Origin: Casuarina equisetifolia
Lineage: Eukaryota > Streptophyta > Magnoliopsida > Fagales > Casuarinaceae
Assembly: GCA_028551475.1 (NCBI GenBank)
Contig: CM052361.1
Coordinates: 9,245,501 to 9,309,500, forward strand
Direction of reading: 5' to 3'
Length of the DNA: 64,000 bases
Shown: in pieces, positions 1 through 10,817 of the stretch
How positions within the stretch are numbered: the first letter of the stretch is position 1
Layout: the number at the start of each line of letters is the position of its first letter
Made by a program: the position numbers and the translations under genes
The notes under the pieces: generated by a model
Seen by the model: only the letters and a program-made list of their open reading frames with translations
Told to the model about the DNA's origin: nothing
Database searches by the model: none

Positions 1-110
1 CTTGATAGGGACCCCAAACTAAGTGTACACCATGGATAAAAAGGACTAAATTTTTTAAAACACTTGACTTTTGTAGTTTAAAAGAAAGTTTTAAGTGACA
101 TATGAAAAAT

Positions 111-588
111 CATCCATAAGTGTCAACAAATAAAAAGCACTATCATAGGTGGGATATTTTTAGGGTTCCCAAGCACCATTATGGACAAGCTAAAAAATGG
201 CTTTTGTTGCAACTTGGCTTAAAGGAAATGGCGTGTGTATTTGTTTTGCAAGTGGAGTCACAAGAAAAGGAATCAAGGCAAGAGATGGTTTTAATGTAGA
301 AAATAATATTTTAAAGACAACTAACCTAGGCATTAGTGCCAAAATAAATCATCCATAAGTGTCAACAAATAAAAAGCACTATCATAGGTGGGATATTTTT
401 AGGGTTCCCGAGCACCATTATGGACAAGCTAAAAAATGGCTTTTGTTGCAACTTGGCTTAAAGGAAATGGCGTGTGTGTTTGTTTTGCAAGTGGAGTCAC
501 AAGAAAAGGAATCAAGGCAAGAGATGGTTTTAATGTAGAAAATAATATTTTAAAGACAACTAACCTAGGCATTAGTGCCAAAATAAAT
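111..588. repeat. Tandem direct duplication, 239 bp x 2
   Basis: Copy 1 (111-349) and copy 2 (350-588) lie head to tail, and each begins catccataagtgtcaac. I see only two base differences: cccaag versus cccgag, and gtgtatttg versus gtgtgtttg. So the duplication is young, or kept homogeneous. The unit shows no coding potential. It lies beside a copia fragment and may belong to its non-coding or LTR part, but that is inference. Confidence 0.93.
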
Positions 589-820
589 AGTCATCATTGA
601 AAACCAAATTACAAGTAGTAGATACTGCTTAGGAGTATAAAAATTATTCTAAATTAAAATTAACAACTAGAAACAAGGAACAAAAATCCCTTGGATTATT
701 ATAGCAAAAAAAGAAAAAGAAAAATCTCTTTCAACCCTACCAAGCTCAATTAGTGCCTTTGTCATACAATCCTAAAAAATACAAAAATTATCAAAAAAAA
801 AAAGCCACCCAATTATTATC

Positions 821-1132
821 CTAGCTTAGTTTGTGAATAGATAATAAATTGTGTTTAAATTGAGAAGCAAACAAAACATATTTTAAAAATAGGTTTGGAT
901 TGAGCCTATGGTAACCAATATGGGTGATTGGGCTTCGAATTTGGTCAAGTAGGTGGATAAATATTGGTGATACACATAAAGAATGTATGTCTAAAATACA
1001 TATATCATATGTGATATAGTCAGTAGCTCCAAAGTCAATAATCCATACAAAAGTAAAAGGCTCAGAGGTAAGAGGCATAGTTGTGAAATTGGTCATTGGA
1101 TTAAGGGGGCTTATTTGATTAAGCATAGTCAC
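821..1132 (-). mobile_element. Ty1/copia protease and pre-integrase fragment (decayed)
   Basis: The 103-codon open frame resembles the copia aspartic protease and gag-pre-integrase region. The motif IIDFGATDYIT corresponds to the usual IIDSGA(S/T)DH active-site block, with the Ser after the catalytic Asp changed to Phe. It is followed by PITHIGYHRLNP and a C-terminal QFKHNLLSIHKLS, typical of copia polyproteins just before the integrase zinc finger. No integrase or RT continues in frame, so this is an isolated inactive remnant. The family call is from recognition of motifs. Confidence 0.75.
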
Positions 1133-1188
1133 TAATTTGGTCTATTACTTTGGAGTCAAAGTCAGCCCAAAAAGGCCCCTATAGATGC

Positions 1189-1189
<1 letters not shown>

Positions 1190-1238
<49 letters not shown>
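1190..1238. repeat. (TAA)n microsatellite
   Basis: About 16 uninterrupted ATA/TAA units lie just beyond the copia protease fragment. Simple sequence repeats of this kind are common in plant non-coding DNA. Confidence 0.95.
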
Positions 1239-1239
<1 letters not shown>

Positions 1240-1362
1240 TTTGATGATGAATTTCATGTGTTTATGATGGGAAAAATTATATGAATTTATTTAAGTTTAT
1301 TTAATTTTTTCTTATTTTCTTGTAAAGGCCTAATTTAAAGGGAGTTGTGCATTTTCTAAAGC

Positions 1363-1640
1363 CTAAGTAGAAATCTAAAGGAAAGTAAGCTTAGGCCTAA
1401 ACACAAAAAGATCAAGTAGCAACCAATATAAAGGCAAATGTGACCTCATGCTGTTCACAAGAAAAAGAAAATATCTTTAAGTCATGTAAGGAAATTTAAA
1501 GACTAAGTAGAAATCTAAAGGAAAGCAAGCTCAAGCCTAAACACAAAAAAAGCAAGTAGCAACCAACATAAAGGTAAATGTGACCTCATGGTGTTCACAA
1601 GAAAAAGAAAACATCTTTAAGTCATGTGAGGAAAACACAT
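1363..1640. repeat. Tandem direct duplication, about 140 bp x 2
   Basis: The block starting ctaagtagaaatctaaagg at 1363 recurs at 1503. It includes tgacctcatg(c/g)tgttcacaag and catctttaagtcatgt, with scattered substitutions between copies. The copies are less alike than those of the 239-bp duplication, so this one is probably older. No coding potential is visible. Confidence 0.88.
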
Positions 1641-4541
1641 AAAGGGAGAACGACATCGTGTAGCTTTAAAATTCAAAAACAAATGTTGATAGTGACACCA
1701 AGGGTCTTAATTGCAAAAAGAAGTCGCCTTTCTTTAGGGCTTATTCTCTTGATCCTTTCTATTCTCTTTGTCCATCCTTGATGTTGATAGTTTCAACAAT
1801 CACTAGCAAACCTCTTATGTTTAACTCCTAAAGAGCTACAATAGGTTAATTTGTTTGTCTATTAAAAGAAGCAAATGAGAAAAAGCTCAAGTTACAAAAC
1901 TTACAAAAAACACAAACAGAGCTTTCTCAAAATCTATCAGAGATTTATGCATATCCTTTGCTCTATGATTCAATGCTTTCTCATTATTATATTGTGCTTA
2001 TATTTTTGTGCTCTAAACATGGAAACCCTAGTTTTAGAAAACTCAAATCTTTAAAAGGTTTCTTTGTGATTTGCCTCACTATCCTTTGATTTGATTCTTA
2101 TGTGTGAGGATTTCACTTGTACCATGTAGATCCCTCTAGTATACTTGAAAACTACATGCTGTAATTTTTGGTTCAAATATTAAAGGAACCATTTGAAAGA
2201 TTTTCAAAGGAGGTGGGTTGGGCAAATTGCCCAACCATTGAAATTTTGATGCTAACCTTTTTAGATTCAAAATTGCTTTAGCCAAGTTCTTTGTTTAATA
2301 CATATTTGAATACACAATTTATATTTAGTTACATTGCAAGTTGCTTTTTGTATTTAGTGTATATTTCATTATGTTGTAATTATATCAAGATGAGAGAATT
2401 TAAACTTAGAAATTCTAAGGATCTTAATTTACCCCCCCTCTTAGGTTACCTTAATGACCTATCAACCTAGAGTAAGGGACATAGGACCCAAATAGCCCAT
2501 GTTGGGGTGTGGTGGTGGTGGATGGCCACCAAGAAGAGAAAGCCCATTATAAGTGCCCATGATGTAAGCTTGATTTGGATATTGCCTAATCCCAAAGAGG
2601 TTGAAAGGCTTGTAGCCTTAATGGATGTGTTGAGCTATTGGTCTAGGCCTGTTGGATTTCCTCCTATGGCCTCTTTTTTTTTGTTTAGGCTTTTAGCCTA
2701 AAGGGCAACCCATTAAGAGAAAACAAGCCTCCTTGACATAGCTTGGTTCTTTGCAATGGGTTTTAATGGACTTTTGTACGAATTGGGCCCTAACTAGGCT
2801 AAATAGGCCTATTAGCATGTGGGACTGACCTAACTCATACCCATGGTTTGGATCCAACCTAAACCAGCCCATAGCAACACTTTCTTGCCAACCTATAACT
2901 ATCTTGTGCCAACATTGTAACTCATTTTGACAAAGCCTATAACAATGACAAAGTGTTCTTTACTATGCTGGTGGAGCTCTTACTTGGACATGGTAGAGGT
3001 CTACTCCAACAATGCCAGCATCTCATGTGAAAGCACTTACATCTGTAAGTTTTGAAACTCACTAGGGAGCCTCAATAGAACTTCATTAACTAGTCTTCTT
3101 GCTCTTGTGTGCAACACTAATCATTACCTTGCAAGTATAGTGGCTGCAATTGCCTTTGATTGGCAACTACTATGTCTTAAGATCTCCCTAGAAGTCTTTC
3201 AATCAAATGAAAAAAATCTATTAGCTCAAAGTTGGAACCGTCATTCACAAGCTTCAAGTTAGCAATCACCTAGCAAAGCCCATATTTTTATGTGCTTGTG
3301 ATCTTTTCGAAGGACTCTGAAAGATTTTTGTCACCAATTTTGGGTAAAGATTAGGCTTTCAAGGGAAGGATCAATAGAGGTGATGAGCTAGGTCTTCATA
3401 ACAGTGTGATCCTAGTCCTAACATGTTGTCGTGTCACTATCACCAGAAGGTCAAGGTAGCTTCCAATATGGAACTTGAGTTTGTTCTAATCAAGGAAGAT
3501 AGTCCTTACTTAATCTATCCAAAGATGATAGTTGGATTCTTTAGTGAGTCAATAAGAGATGATGCACCTAGATTGTAAATTGACCACCAATTAGTGATAA
3601 TGATCATAAGTTATAGTGGCAAAAGGGTTAGTGGAGGGATTTGTGGTAGAATTAGTCATCAATCTGGTGGAATAAGGTGGTTGAAAAAATGTGGGTGATG
3701 GCTAGGGATTTGAATGGTAATTTGGTAATTTGAAAAGGGGCAAAAGGCATTTTGGGAAAGTGGAAAAGTGAGCAGCAATTAAGGTTTCAAGGGTAGGCTC
3801 GAAATAATAAAAAGAGATGGGGTTTTTGTTAAAAAGGAAAAAAAAAAGTAACAATGTTCTTTTATACACTCGAAATGAAGGTTAAGAAAAGGGTGGAAGC
3901 AATTAGACCAACTTGATCTCAAATACCATATCATTAAATGAAAAGCCTATGATTGTGAAAACCACCTTATATTTATATTGTATTGATTCAACTATACAAC
4001 CTAAGGGTCTTTATATATAGACTAGCAACCTCATGTACATGGAAAGTCTAATAAATATGAGATAGGAAAAATATTTACATTTAATGACATGACACACATT
4101 TGGTAATATATATCATGATGCAATATTTCCATTAATAAGCTCATGTGGCTGGAACCACCTTAAATGATGGACAAGCATGAACATTACACCCACTTTAGCA
4201 ATTAGGTAAAAACGAGACTACCTACAATCTAAAAGGCTTCCTAATTACTTGTTTAGTTTATGTTCACATCCCACCCCTCTTAGGCTGGCAATCTTGCATC
4301 TATAATGGTAAAAGAGAAGTCAATCTAATCAAGCATAACAAGAAAGCAAGCTTAAATTTATAAATATAATTATGCAAAAGACGAGTATGTGAAAAGGGAG
4401 TTATGGATAACGTCTTATTGAACAATATAAAAGGAAAGAAATTCCTTCCCTAAGATTTTTCATCTTCCATTTAATCTTTTTAGTCATCATAGTCCTTTTA
4501 GCATCTTCTTCTACATCAACCATTACATCATTTCAGCATGT
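1641..4541. other. Intergenic, probably decayed retroelement sequence; no gene
   Basis: No open frame here resembles a known protein. Around 2420-2450 the sequence ttaccccccctcttaggtt resembles the C-rich stretch often found near LTR ends of plant copia elements, but I could not pair it with a second LTR. The rest is low-complexity AT-rich DNA. At 4270-4540 it is the 3' flank of the receptor-like pseudogene. Confidence 0.4.
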
Positions 4542-7500
4542 CTAAGGAAATCTCATCTTAGCAAGAATCACTGGAAGAATTTTGTCAACACATTCATTGC
4601 ACCATTTTCTTCCTGTCTCACAAAACATTAGAAGAAAAATATTCCAAGCTGCTCCTACCAAAAAACCAAGTGCAACAGGAATGAATAATTGATCAAATTT
4701 AACTATCATTTTTGAAGTTGTATCTTGAGATTTTGGTGTTGTTGATGATGGTAACATATTATGATTGCAACTCACTTTCAAAGGAATACCACATAACCCT
4801 TGATTCCTTTTAAATGAATTATTTTCAAATGTAGCAAATTGCCTATTCAATGGAATCTTCCCCACCAATTGATTAAATGAAAGGTTGAGAAAAGATAGAA
4901 AAATAAGACCATTTGCTAGTTGTTAAGGGATCTCACCAGTTAGATTATTAACGGACAAGTCCAATGATTCAAGAGAACTCAATTTTCCTAGAAATGATGG
5001 GATTTGGCTTATAAAACCATTATATGACAGATTGAGACTATACAAAAGCCTGAATTCTCCCATTTCTTTAGGTATAAGTCCATCAAGGTTGTTGCATGAA
5101 AAGTCAATTAAGGTAAAGACACTCATAATCTTTAGTAGTTCCACATATAGCCCTTTAGAGGTAATTGTTACTGAGTCTTGATAATATGATTAACCAAATT
5201 TCAAAATTTCATATCAGAGGTGAGTAATGTTTTCATCAGCCATCATTGCCTTCCAACTCAAAATCTTTGGAAGTTTACCTACAAACTTGTTTGAAGCTTC
5301 ATAAACAATTTGAAGCATTGGCCAAGTGACATTAGGATGTAAACAACCAATGTTCCCATAGAAATTGTTAGACCGTAAAACAAGGACACGCAACATAGAT
5401 GCTTCCCTTAAGTAACATGGGAATGTATCCTTGATGAAATTATTCCCAATGTTCAAGACCTCTAGAAGTCTACAATTGTCTAGAGACCTTGGTAATTGTC
5501 CTTGTAATTGATTTCCATTGAGATCTAAAGTTTGTAAACTACAATTGTTTGGAAAGGAATTGGGAATTGAGTCACTAAAGTTGTTTCTCCTTAAATTTAA
5601 CACTCCAAGAGTTCCACTCATCTTAATCAAGCATGTCGGAATTGATCCATGGAAGGAATTGTTAGAAAGATCTAGAGCATGAAGAAATGAAGCATTGCAT
5701 ATTGAGTGAGGGATATGCCCGTGAAAATTATTGCTTGAAAGAGAGAAGAAATAAGTGCTGCCAAGGAAGTTACCAATGGTAGGTGATATGGTAGAGCTGA
5801 AATTATTCATTGAGAAATCCAAGATAGTGGCAAACGATGCTAGATCTGGGAGTTTCCCTTGAAAATGGTTAAAGTGAAGGTCCAAGACGTTCAAAGAAGA
5901 AAGACTGGATAAAGATTCTCCCAAAGTCGTCAAGTAGTTACAGGAGAGATTTAAGTAAATGAGATTACCAAGTTTCAAGGTCCAGCTAGGTATACTTCCG
6001 TCAATCTGGTTGTCTGAGAGGTCTAGATAGGTCAGCTTGGATTGGTTTCTCAAGAAACTAGGAAACTTTCTCAGCTTGCAAGAAGCTAGTTTTAATGTGG
6101 TAAGTTGGGGAAAAGAGGACGCAGACAAGGTAGTTTCATTATACCCAACCGATAAGCTGTTGTAGGAAAGATCAAGACTTGAAAGATTTCTCAAGTTCTG
6201 AATCGATTCAAGTTGCAGGGAGCCGTTGAAGTTGTTATAAGAAAGAGACAGTGTCTTAAGACCTTGGAGTTGAAAGACAGACCTGGGAATTGGCCCTTCC
6301 AACTTGTTGCTGCTCAAATCAAGGACGTTAAGCGGGAAAGAAGAAACCTTCGGAATTTCTTTGAGTTGACCAGAAAACTGGTTTTTGGAAAACTGTAACT
6401 TCTGTAAAAATGGATGGGAAAACAGATGAATTGGAATGCTCCCATTGAGTGAATTATTAGAAAGGTCAAGACTAAACAGATGCGAGGGCTCTTGCCAATC
6501 GGTAGAAGTAATCGGACCACTTAAATCATTATGAGAAAGGTTTATTTCGGTCAGATTTTTGGCAAAGCTGAATGATGGAATCGGTCCCCTGAATCTGTTC
6601 TGGGAGAGGTCCAAATAAACCAGTTGTGAAAGGTTTGCCATTGACTTTGGGATTGATCCTTGGAAGTTGCAAGAGGAAAGATCAATTGTTGACAACATTT
6701 TGAGGTTACCCATAGAATGTGGAAGTGTCCCTGAAAAATTTGTTGAGCTAAGCACCAGGATTCGAAGAGCCCCATTCTGAGGAAATTCAGGAAGAGAACC
6801 TTGAAGCAGTCTGTTATCGTATAAATCAAGAATCTCTAATATTGATATGTTGAAGATCTTTAGCGGAAATGGGCCATACAACCCAGCGGAACTGAGACGC
6901 AGGGATTTTAAGTTTGTGAAATTTGCGAAGAACCCCGGCACTGGTGTAGACAGACTGTTATAATCCAAGCGAATAATTGAGAGAGACTTGAGCATCAGCA
7001 TGGAGGGATGGAAGGGCCCTGAAAGGTGACAACCCGACAAACTCAGTACTTTTAGCTTTGGCAGATAAGATGCTAATGTCTGACTCCATTCCTTCCCATT
7101 TGCAGATATATTCACACCATCAAGATAAAGCTCTGTAAGTTCCGAAAGATTCTGGACTAGCCCATTCAAATTTGGATTTTCAAGTTTCAGAGGAGGAGCT
7201 TCTGGGAAAAAAAAAACCGATAAATCAAGAACAACCAACCTGGTTAAGCGAGAAATTGCCATTGGTATCTGCCCAGCAAAGCCAGCGTTCGATAGGTTTA
7301 AATAAACCAAATTCGCCAGCTTCTCAAAATCCGATGGAATCTGAGATTCGTCGAACTTGTTGAAACCCAAACTTAGGTTCTGGAGATACTGAAGACTGAA
7401 GAGACTGCTCGAGTTGAGTCCATCTGAAATGGTTTCACTGCTCAGATCGAGACCAATAACGCGTCCCCGCTGGCAGGTTACGCCTTCCCAAAAGCAATAA

Positions 7501-7688
7501 TCCTCACTCCCATTCCACCGACCAAGTTTTTTGGACTCAGTAGGATGGAATTTAAGCTCGTTTTTCAACCCGAGCAACAAGGACTGCTCACTGTCCAAAC
7601 ACTGCCCAGACACCCCAAATATACAGTGACCGAGGAAAACTATGCAGATGGGCATCAAGAACACCCATGAAAAGAACGGACTTCTCAT
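4542..7688 (-). pseudogene. LRR receptor-like protein (Ve1/RLP type) with three in-frame nonsense codons
   Basis: Intact members are plasma-membrane receptors with extracellular leucine-rich repeats that sense pathogen or developmental ligands with SOBIR1-type partners. The best start is the ATG at 7688, which gives a signal peptide (MRSPFFSWVFLMPICIV...) cleaved near QCLDSEQ. Next come an LRR N-cap with EDYCFWEGVTC, then many LRRs of the LxxLxLSxNxxxGxIP type, a C-terminal LRR block, a cap with GLCGIPLKVSC, one membrane segment (FIPVALGFLVGAAWN) and a short tail. The frame stays open from 7688 to 4542 (1,049 codons) except for TGA at 5214-5216, TAA at 5190-5192 and TAA at 4923-4925. By family comparison these sit at an Arg, a Gln and probably a Gln codon. 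Translation would end after 824 residues, losing the last LRRs and the membrane anchor. No kinase domain is present, as expected for an RLP. It could still encode a secreted truncated LRR protein. Confidence 0.88.
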
Positions 7689-9289
7689 TAAAGCACTGAC
7701 GGGAGGCACCGGGACAGCAAAGAACAGAAAAAGTGATGAAATCAACAGAGGGATCAAGAGGGTAAAGTCCGATAAACTCCACCTCTCTTCGCCAGAGCCT
7801 TTAAGTCGTAGGCCACCAAAATCCTTACGGCAGCCAATGTGTAGAACGGGACGGAGAAGAAGAAGAAGAAAACGACAAGCAAATCCAACATCAGAAAGAA
7901 AGATCAAAGCAAAACGCCGACGAAGAAAACGTAAAATGGCTGTCGTCCTACCCTGCGACAGACGCGTCTGTGTCGGTTTCTGTTTATTCCAGTGACGACT
8001 TCTCAAACTTCTGACGAGGAATCCACTCCCAGCTTAGAAAAATCAACCGATGCCCAGACTTTCTGACTCTTCAAGAGAACGCAATATGCACATCTTTCTT
8101 CACTTGCAGATCACATCCTACATAAATCGTGAATTCCAAACCTTGAATCATTCGACTTTAACACTGTGTTGGACTACTGTAAGTATTGACTTGAGAAGTT
8201 GATGAAACTGGTTTGAATAATCAAATCAAAATCATAAGACTTCCAGTGACGCGTCCTTCAATTATTAGAAAATGACCCCGGGAATCATTGGCTTCAAATG
8301 GTCCGATCCATCTCCAAAAATATGTACGTCAAAAAAATTATATTCTATTACAGAATGGTTGATTTGGAAAGGTTATTAATAAATTGCAAAAAGATTGCAA
8401 GGACACAAATGTGCCCTGATGACACTGGTTGTGTCAACAAAGATCAATTCTACAGAGGAATTTGTCCATATTATAGAACTCAAAAGAAAATACTATGGGG
8501 TTTATTTCTGGAATGCGTGACTATTCGCTCTAACAACCTTTATGCATTTGAGAAATAATCTGATACAAAGATCTTTAGGCTCCATAATAATTAAGACCAG
8601 CTATCTTTGATCGACGACTTGAGCTCACTTGACTTCCAAAGTCTCCTCAAATCTAATTGCGAAAGCAGATAAACCAAACCGCTTCGTAAATTTCCTTCCG
8701 GCATGTGGGCCAGGGCAGTCAGCATGGTATCAAAATAACTTGCAGGGTAAAATGATAATTGAATTCTTTAACTTTTTTTTTTTCTATTAATTCATTTTGG
8801 TCAAGCAAAAAAAGAAAAAGAATTTTTTCGACGGTTTCTTGGTATACTAAACTCCTGAAATGAAATAGTAGGTTTTTTCTTCTTAATTTTTTGTGTAAGT
8901 AGAAGTTAATATCCATCAATTGTCATTATTATAAGATGATTATGTGCATTTCCCCATGATAAGACCATACACAACACTACATCAAATAAAAAATGATCTT
9001 ATTAAGTCTGCAAGTGTATTATTGTCAAATCTTATGGGATTGCATACCATTCCATAGCATACCATTCCTAAATCAGAAAAATAGATTGTGAGGTTAATGA
9101 GTTGAATTTAGAAAAGTAAACGTAGGTATAAGGATGTTTGTACCTAACCACTCAAATAGTTGTCAGATTTTTTCTTCTCTACTTTTCCGTGTGATTGATT
9201 ATTTGATATAAGAAGAGACTCACCAACAATAAAAAACTAAGATCAAATGTTGGAATAAGAGAGGCAAAGCAACGTAAACTTTAGCTTTT
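7689..9289. other. Upstream region of the receptor-like gene
   Basis: The minus frame stays open upstream of the chosen ATG to 8006, adding 106 basic, leucine-rich residues before the signal peptide. An N-terminal extension of this kind is unlike the family, so I treat it as 5' leader. From 8007 to 9289 I see no gene, only AT-rich promoter-like sequence with short chance open frames. Confidence 0.5.
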
Positions 9290-9500
9290 TCGCTTGAGGC
9301 TTTTTTAAGTCTTGGTCGACCCAAAAGCACTCATATTTGGCACAGGACGGTGATCAACGTGTAGAATGGGGTAGGAAAAGAAACCTTCAATTATTAGAAT
9401 CCATGGTCTCACATTATCAGCAAAGTTCATACCAGCTTAGGAGTCACGCAAAAGCCTTCCGTTATTAAGAATGTAATCCCCAGAGAATCATTCATAGAGC
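9290..9500 (-). pseudogene. Possible decayed copy of the receptor-like gene leader and promoter
   Basis: Several short blocks match the 5' region of the receptor-like gene in the same order: ttaagtcttggtcgacccaaaa resembles ttaagtcgtaggccaccaaaa near 7801-7821, gtgtagaatggggtagg resembles gtgtagaacgggacgg near 7840, and ccttcaattattagaa also occurs near 8250. The similarity is patchy and was found by eye. If real, it is the stump of a second receptor-like gene whose coding part is gone. Confidence 0.35.
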
Positions 9501-9862
9501 AAGAACGTCAGTCCTAAATTCCAAAAGAATCACTTTCCTAGAATATAAAGAAAGGACAAATTATTTTATCAGATTCTTTCGGCATTCGGAGTTTCAATCT
9601 ATAACCAGGCGAGTATTTATCCGATAATGCATACAAAGAAACAAGTTTAATCCAACCTCATGGCTCTGAAAATTGATACCATAATCCTCAAAAGATAACC
9701 AATATTAATCTCCAAAGTTACTCCAAATACAAGAAAAGATTAAGATTCCGGTGAAAACATTACAGGAATAGCCAAATTCGCTGTTTGTTTCACATCGACT
9801 CCAAAAACAAACACGACATTGAAAGGGAAAATCAAAACCTCCGAAGGTGACTTATTCTTGTT

Positions 9863-10097
9863 CTACTTGGATCTCTGCCTCATCTTTCGGCGCTTCCTCT
9901 TCAGCCTCCTCATGCGCTTCTTCTTCCACTAAAACAGATTCCCAAAGAAAAGAAGAGGCAAATACGATCAACCGAAACGAAAATCAGGTCCAAATCGGAC
10001 TAACTTGAGTTTACATCCGGAGAAAACAAATCGAAACGAAGTAAAAGCGACAAATAAAGTTGATTGCAGAGATTTAGAGCTTTACCTTGGCTCTCAT
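9863..10097 (-). CDS. RPL41: 60S ribosomal protein L41 (eL41), two exons
   Basis: eL41 is the tiny, highly basic peptide of the large ribosomal subunit at the subunit interface. Exon 1 (10086-10097) encodes MRAK and ends at a GT donor. A 157-base intron follows. Exon 2 (9863-9928) starts after a TTTTAG acceptor and encodes WKKKRMRRLKRKRRKMRQRSK before TAG (read as 10 + 11 residues). The 25-residue product has the usual length and composition for eL41. The gene is far below normal ORF size cut-offs and is easily missed. Upstream on the same strand are a TATA-like CTATATAATT (10161-10170) and a telo-box (AAACCCTA on the plus strand, 10179-10186), a frequent element of plant ribosomal-protein promoters. 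The gene diverges from the aprataxin-like gene, with 720 bases between start codons. Confidence 0.95.
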
Positions 10098-10160
10098 GGT
10101 GCTTCCTCTGCGAAAAAACCCACCTTGTTTCGGCAGATAAGAAAGCCTTGAACGGCTTGG

Positions 10161-10186
10161 AATTATATAGTTTTGACAAAACCCTA
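10161..10186 (-). promoter_or_regulatory. RPL41 promoter: TATA-like box and telo-box
   Basis: The minus strand reads CTATATAATT at 10170-10161, about 65 bases before the RPL41 ATG. The plus strand reads AAACCCTA at 10179-10186. Telo-boxes near the TATA region are characteristic of plant translation-machinery genes. Assignment is by position and motif only. Confidence 0.5.
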
Positions 10187-10817
10187 GTGACGGTCCGGAT
10201 GACTCGTACGGTCCAATATAAAATTCATGAACGGGACCAATCACCTTATTAGAGATTAATGAATGCTTAAAACTTACTAGATGCTTTATGATTTAGATTA
10301 AAAAATATGAATTTTATTTTCTATTTTTATCTTATTTTATTTTATGAAAAAAATTCTTTCAGTAAATTCAATATTCTCCATTTTAAAACGATGCCAGACA
10401 AGTTCAGCAGTTCTGAAAATGTAGAGAATTTGTATGCTATTTATAAATATATTCGTTTGCTTGCTGTTTAATTATCTCAATTAAGTATTTAGAGAACAAT
10501 AACAAAATATTAATCACACAATCAGATTTAAATAATAGAAGTTTTAAGACGCCGGACAGGAAACGGCTTGTCTTGCCAAATGCCGCCGCAGCGTGCAATT
10601 GAAGCCTCTAGAGCGGATAGAACGTCGTACTTCCCGCCAACGTATGTATCTTTCTGTGTCGGACAAGTCGCTAATTTGAAACCGTGGGGCGTCTGAAGGC
10701 TGATCGGAAAACCGAAATGGACATCGACGATGCTCCAAATAGCAAGGGCACTACCTGTGAGAGCAGCTAATTGTTTATGTTTTTGTTGTTTTTTTGTTTT
10801 AACTCTCTTGGTTTTTA

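Noticed and set aside
7689-8006. 106-codon N-terminal extension of the receptor-like gene
   Set aside because: It is basic and leucine-rich and would bury the signal peptide that starts at the ATG at 7688. Family members start at the signal peptide.
8298-8558. 86-codon plus-strand frame upstream of the receptor-like gene
   Set aside because: No similarity, no recognisable gene context, and a composition typical of AT-rich non-coding DNA.
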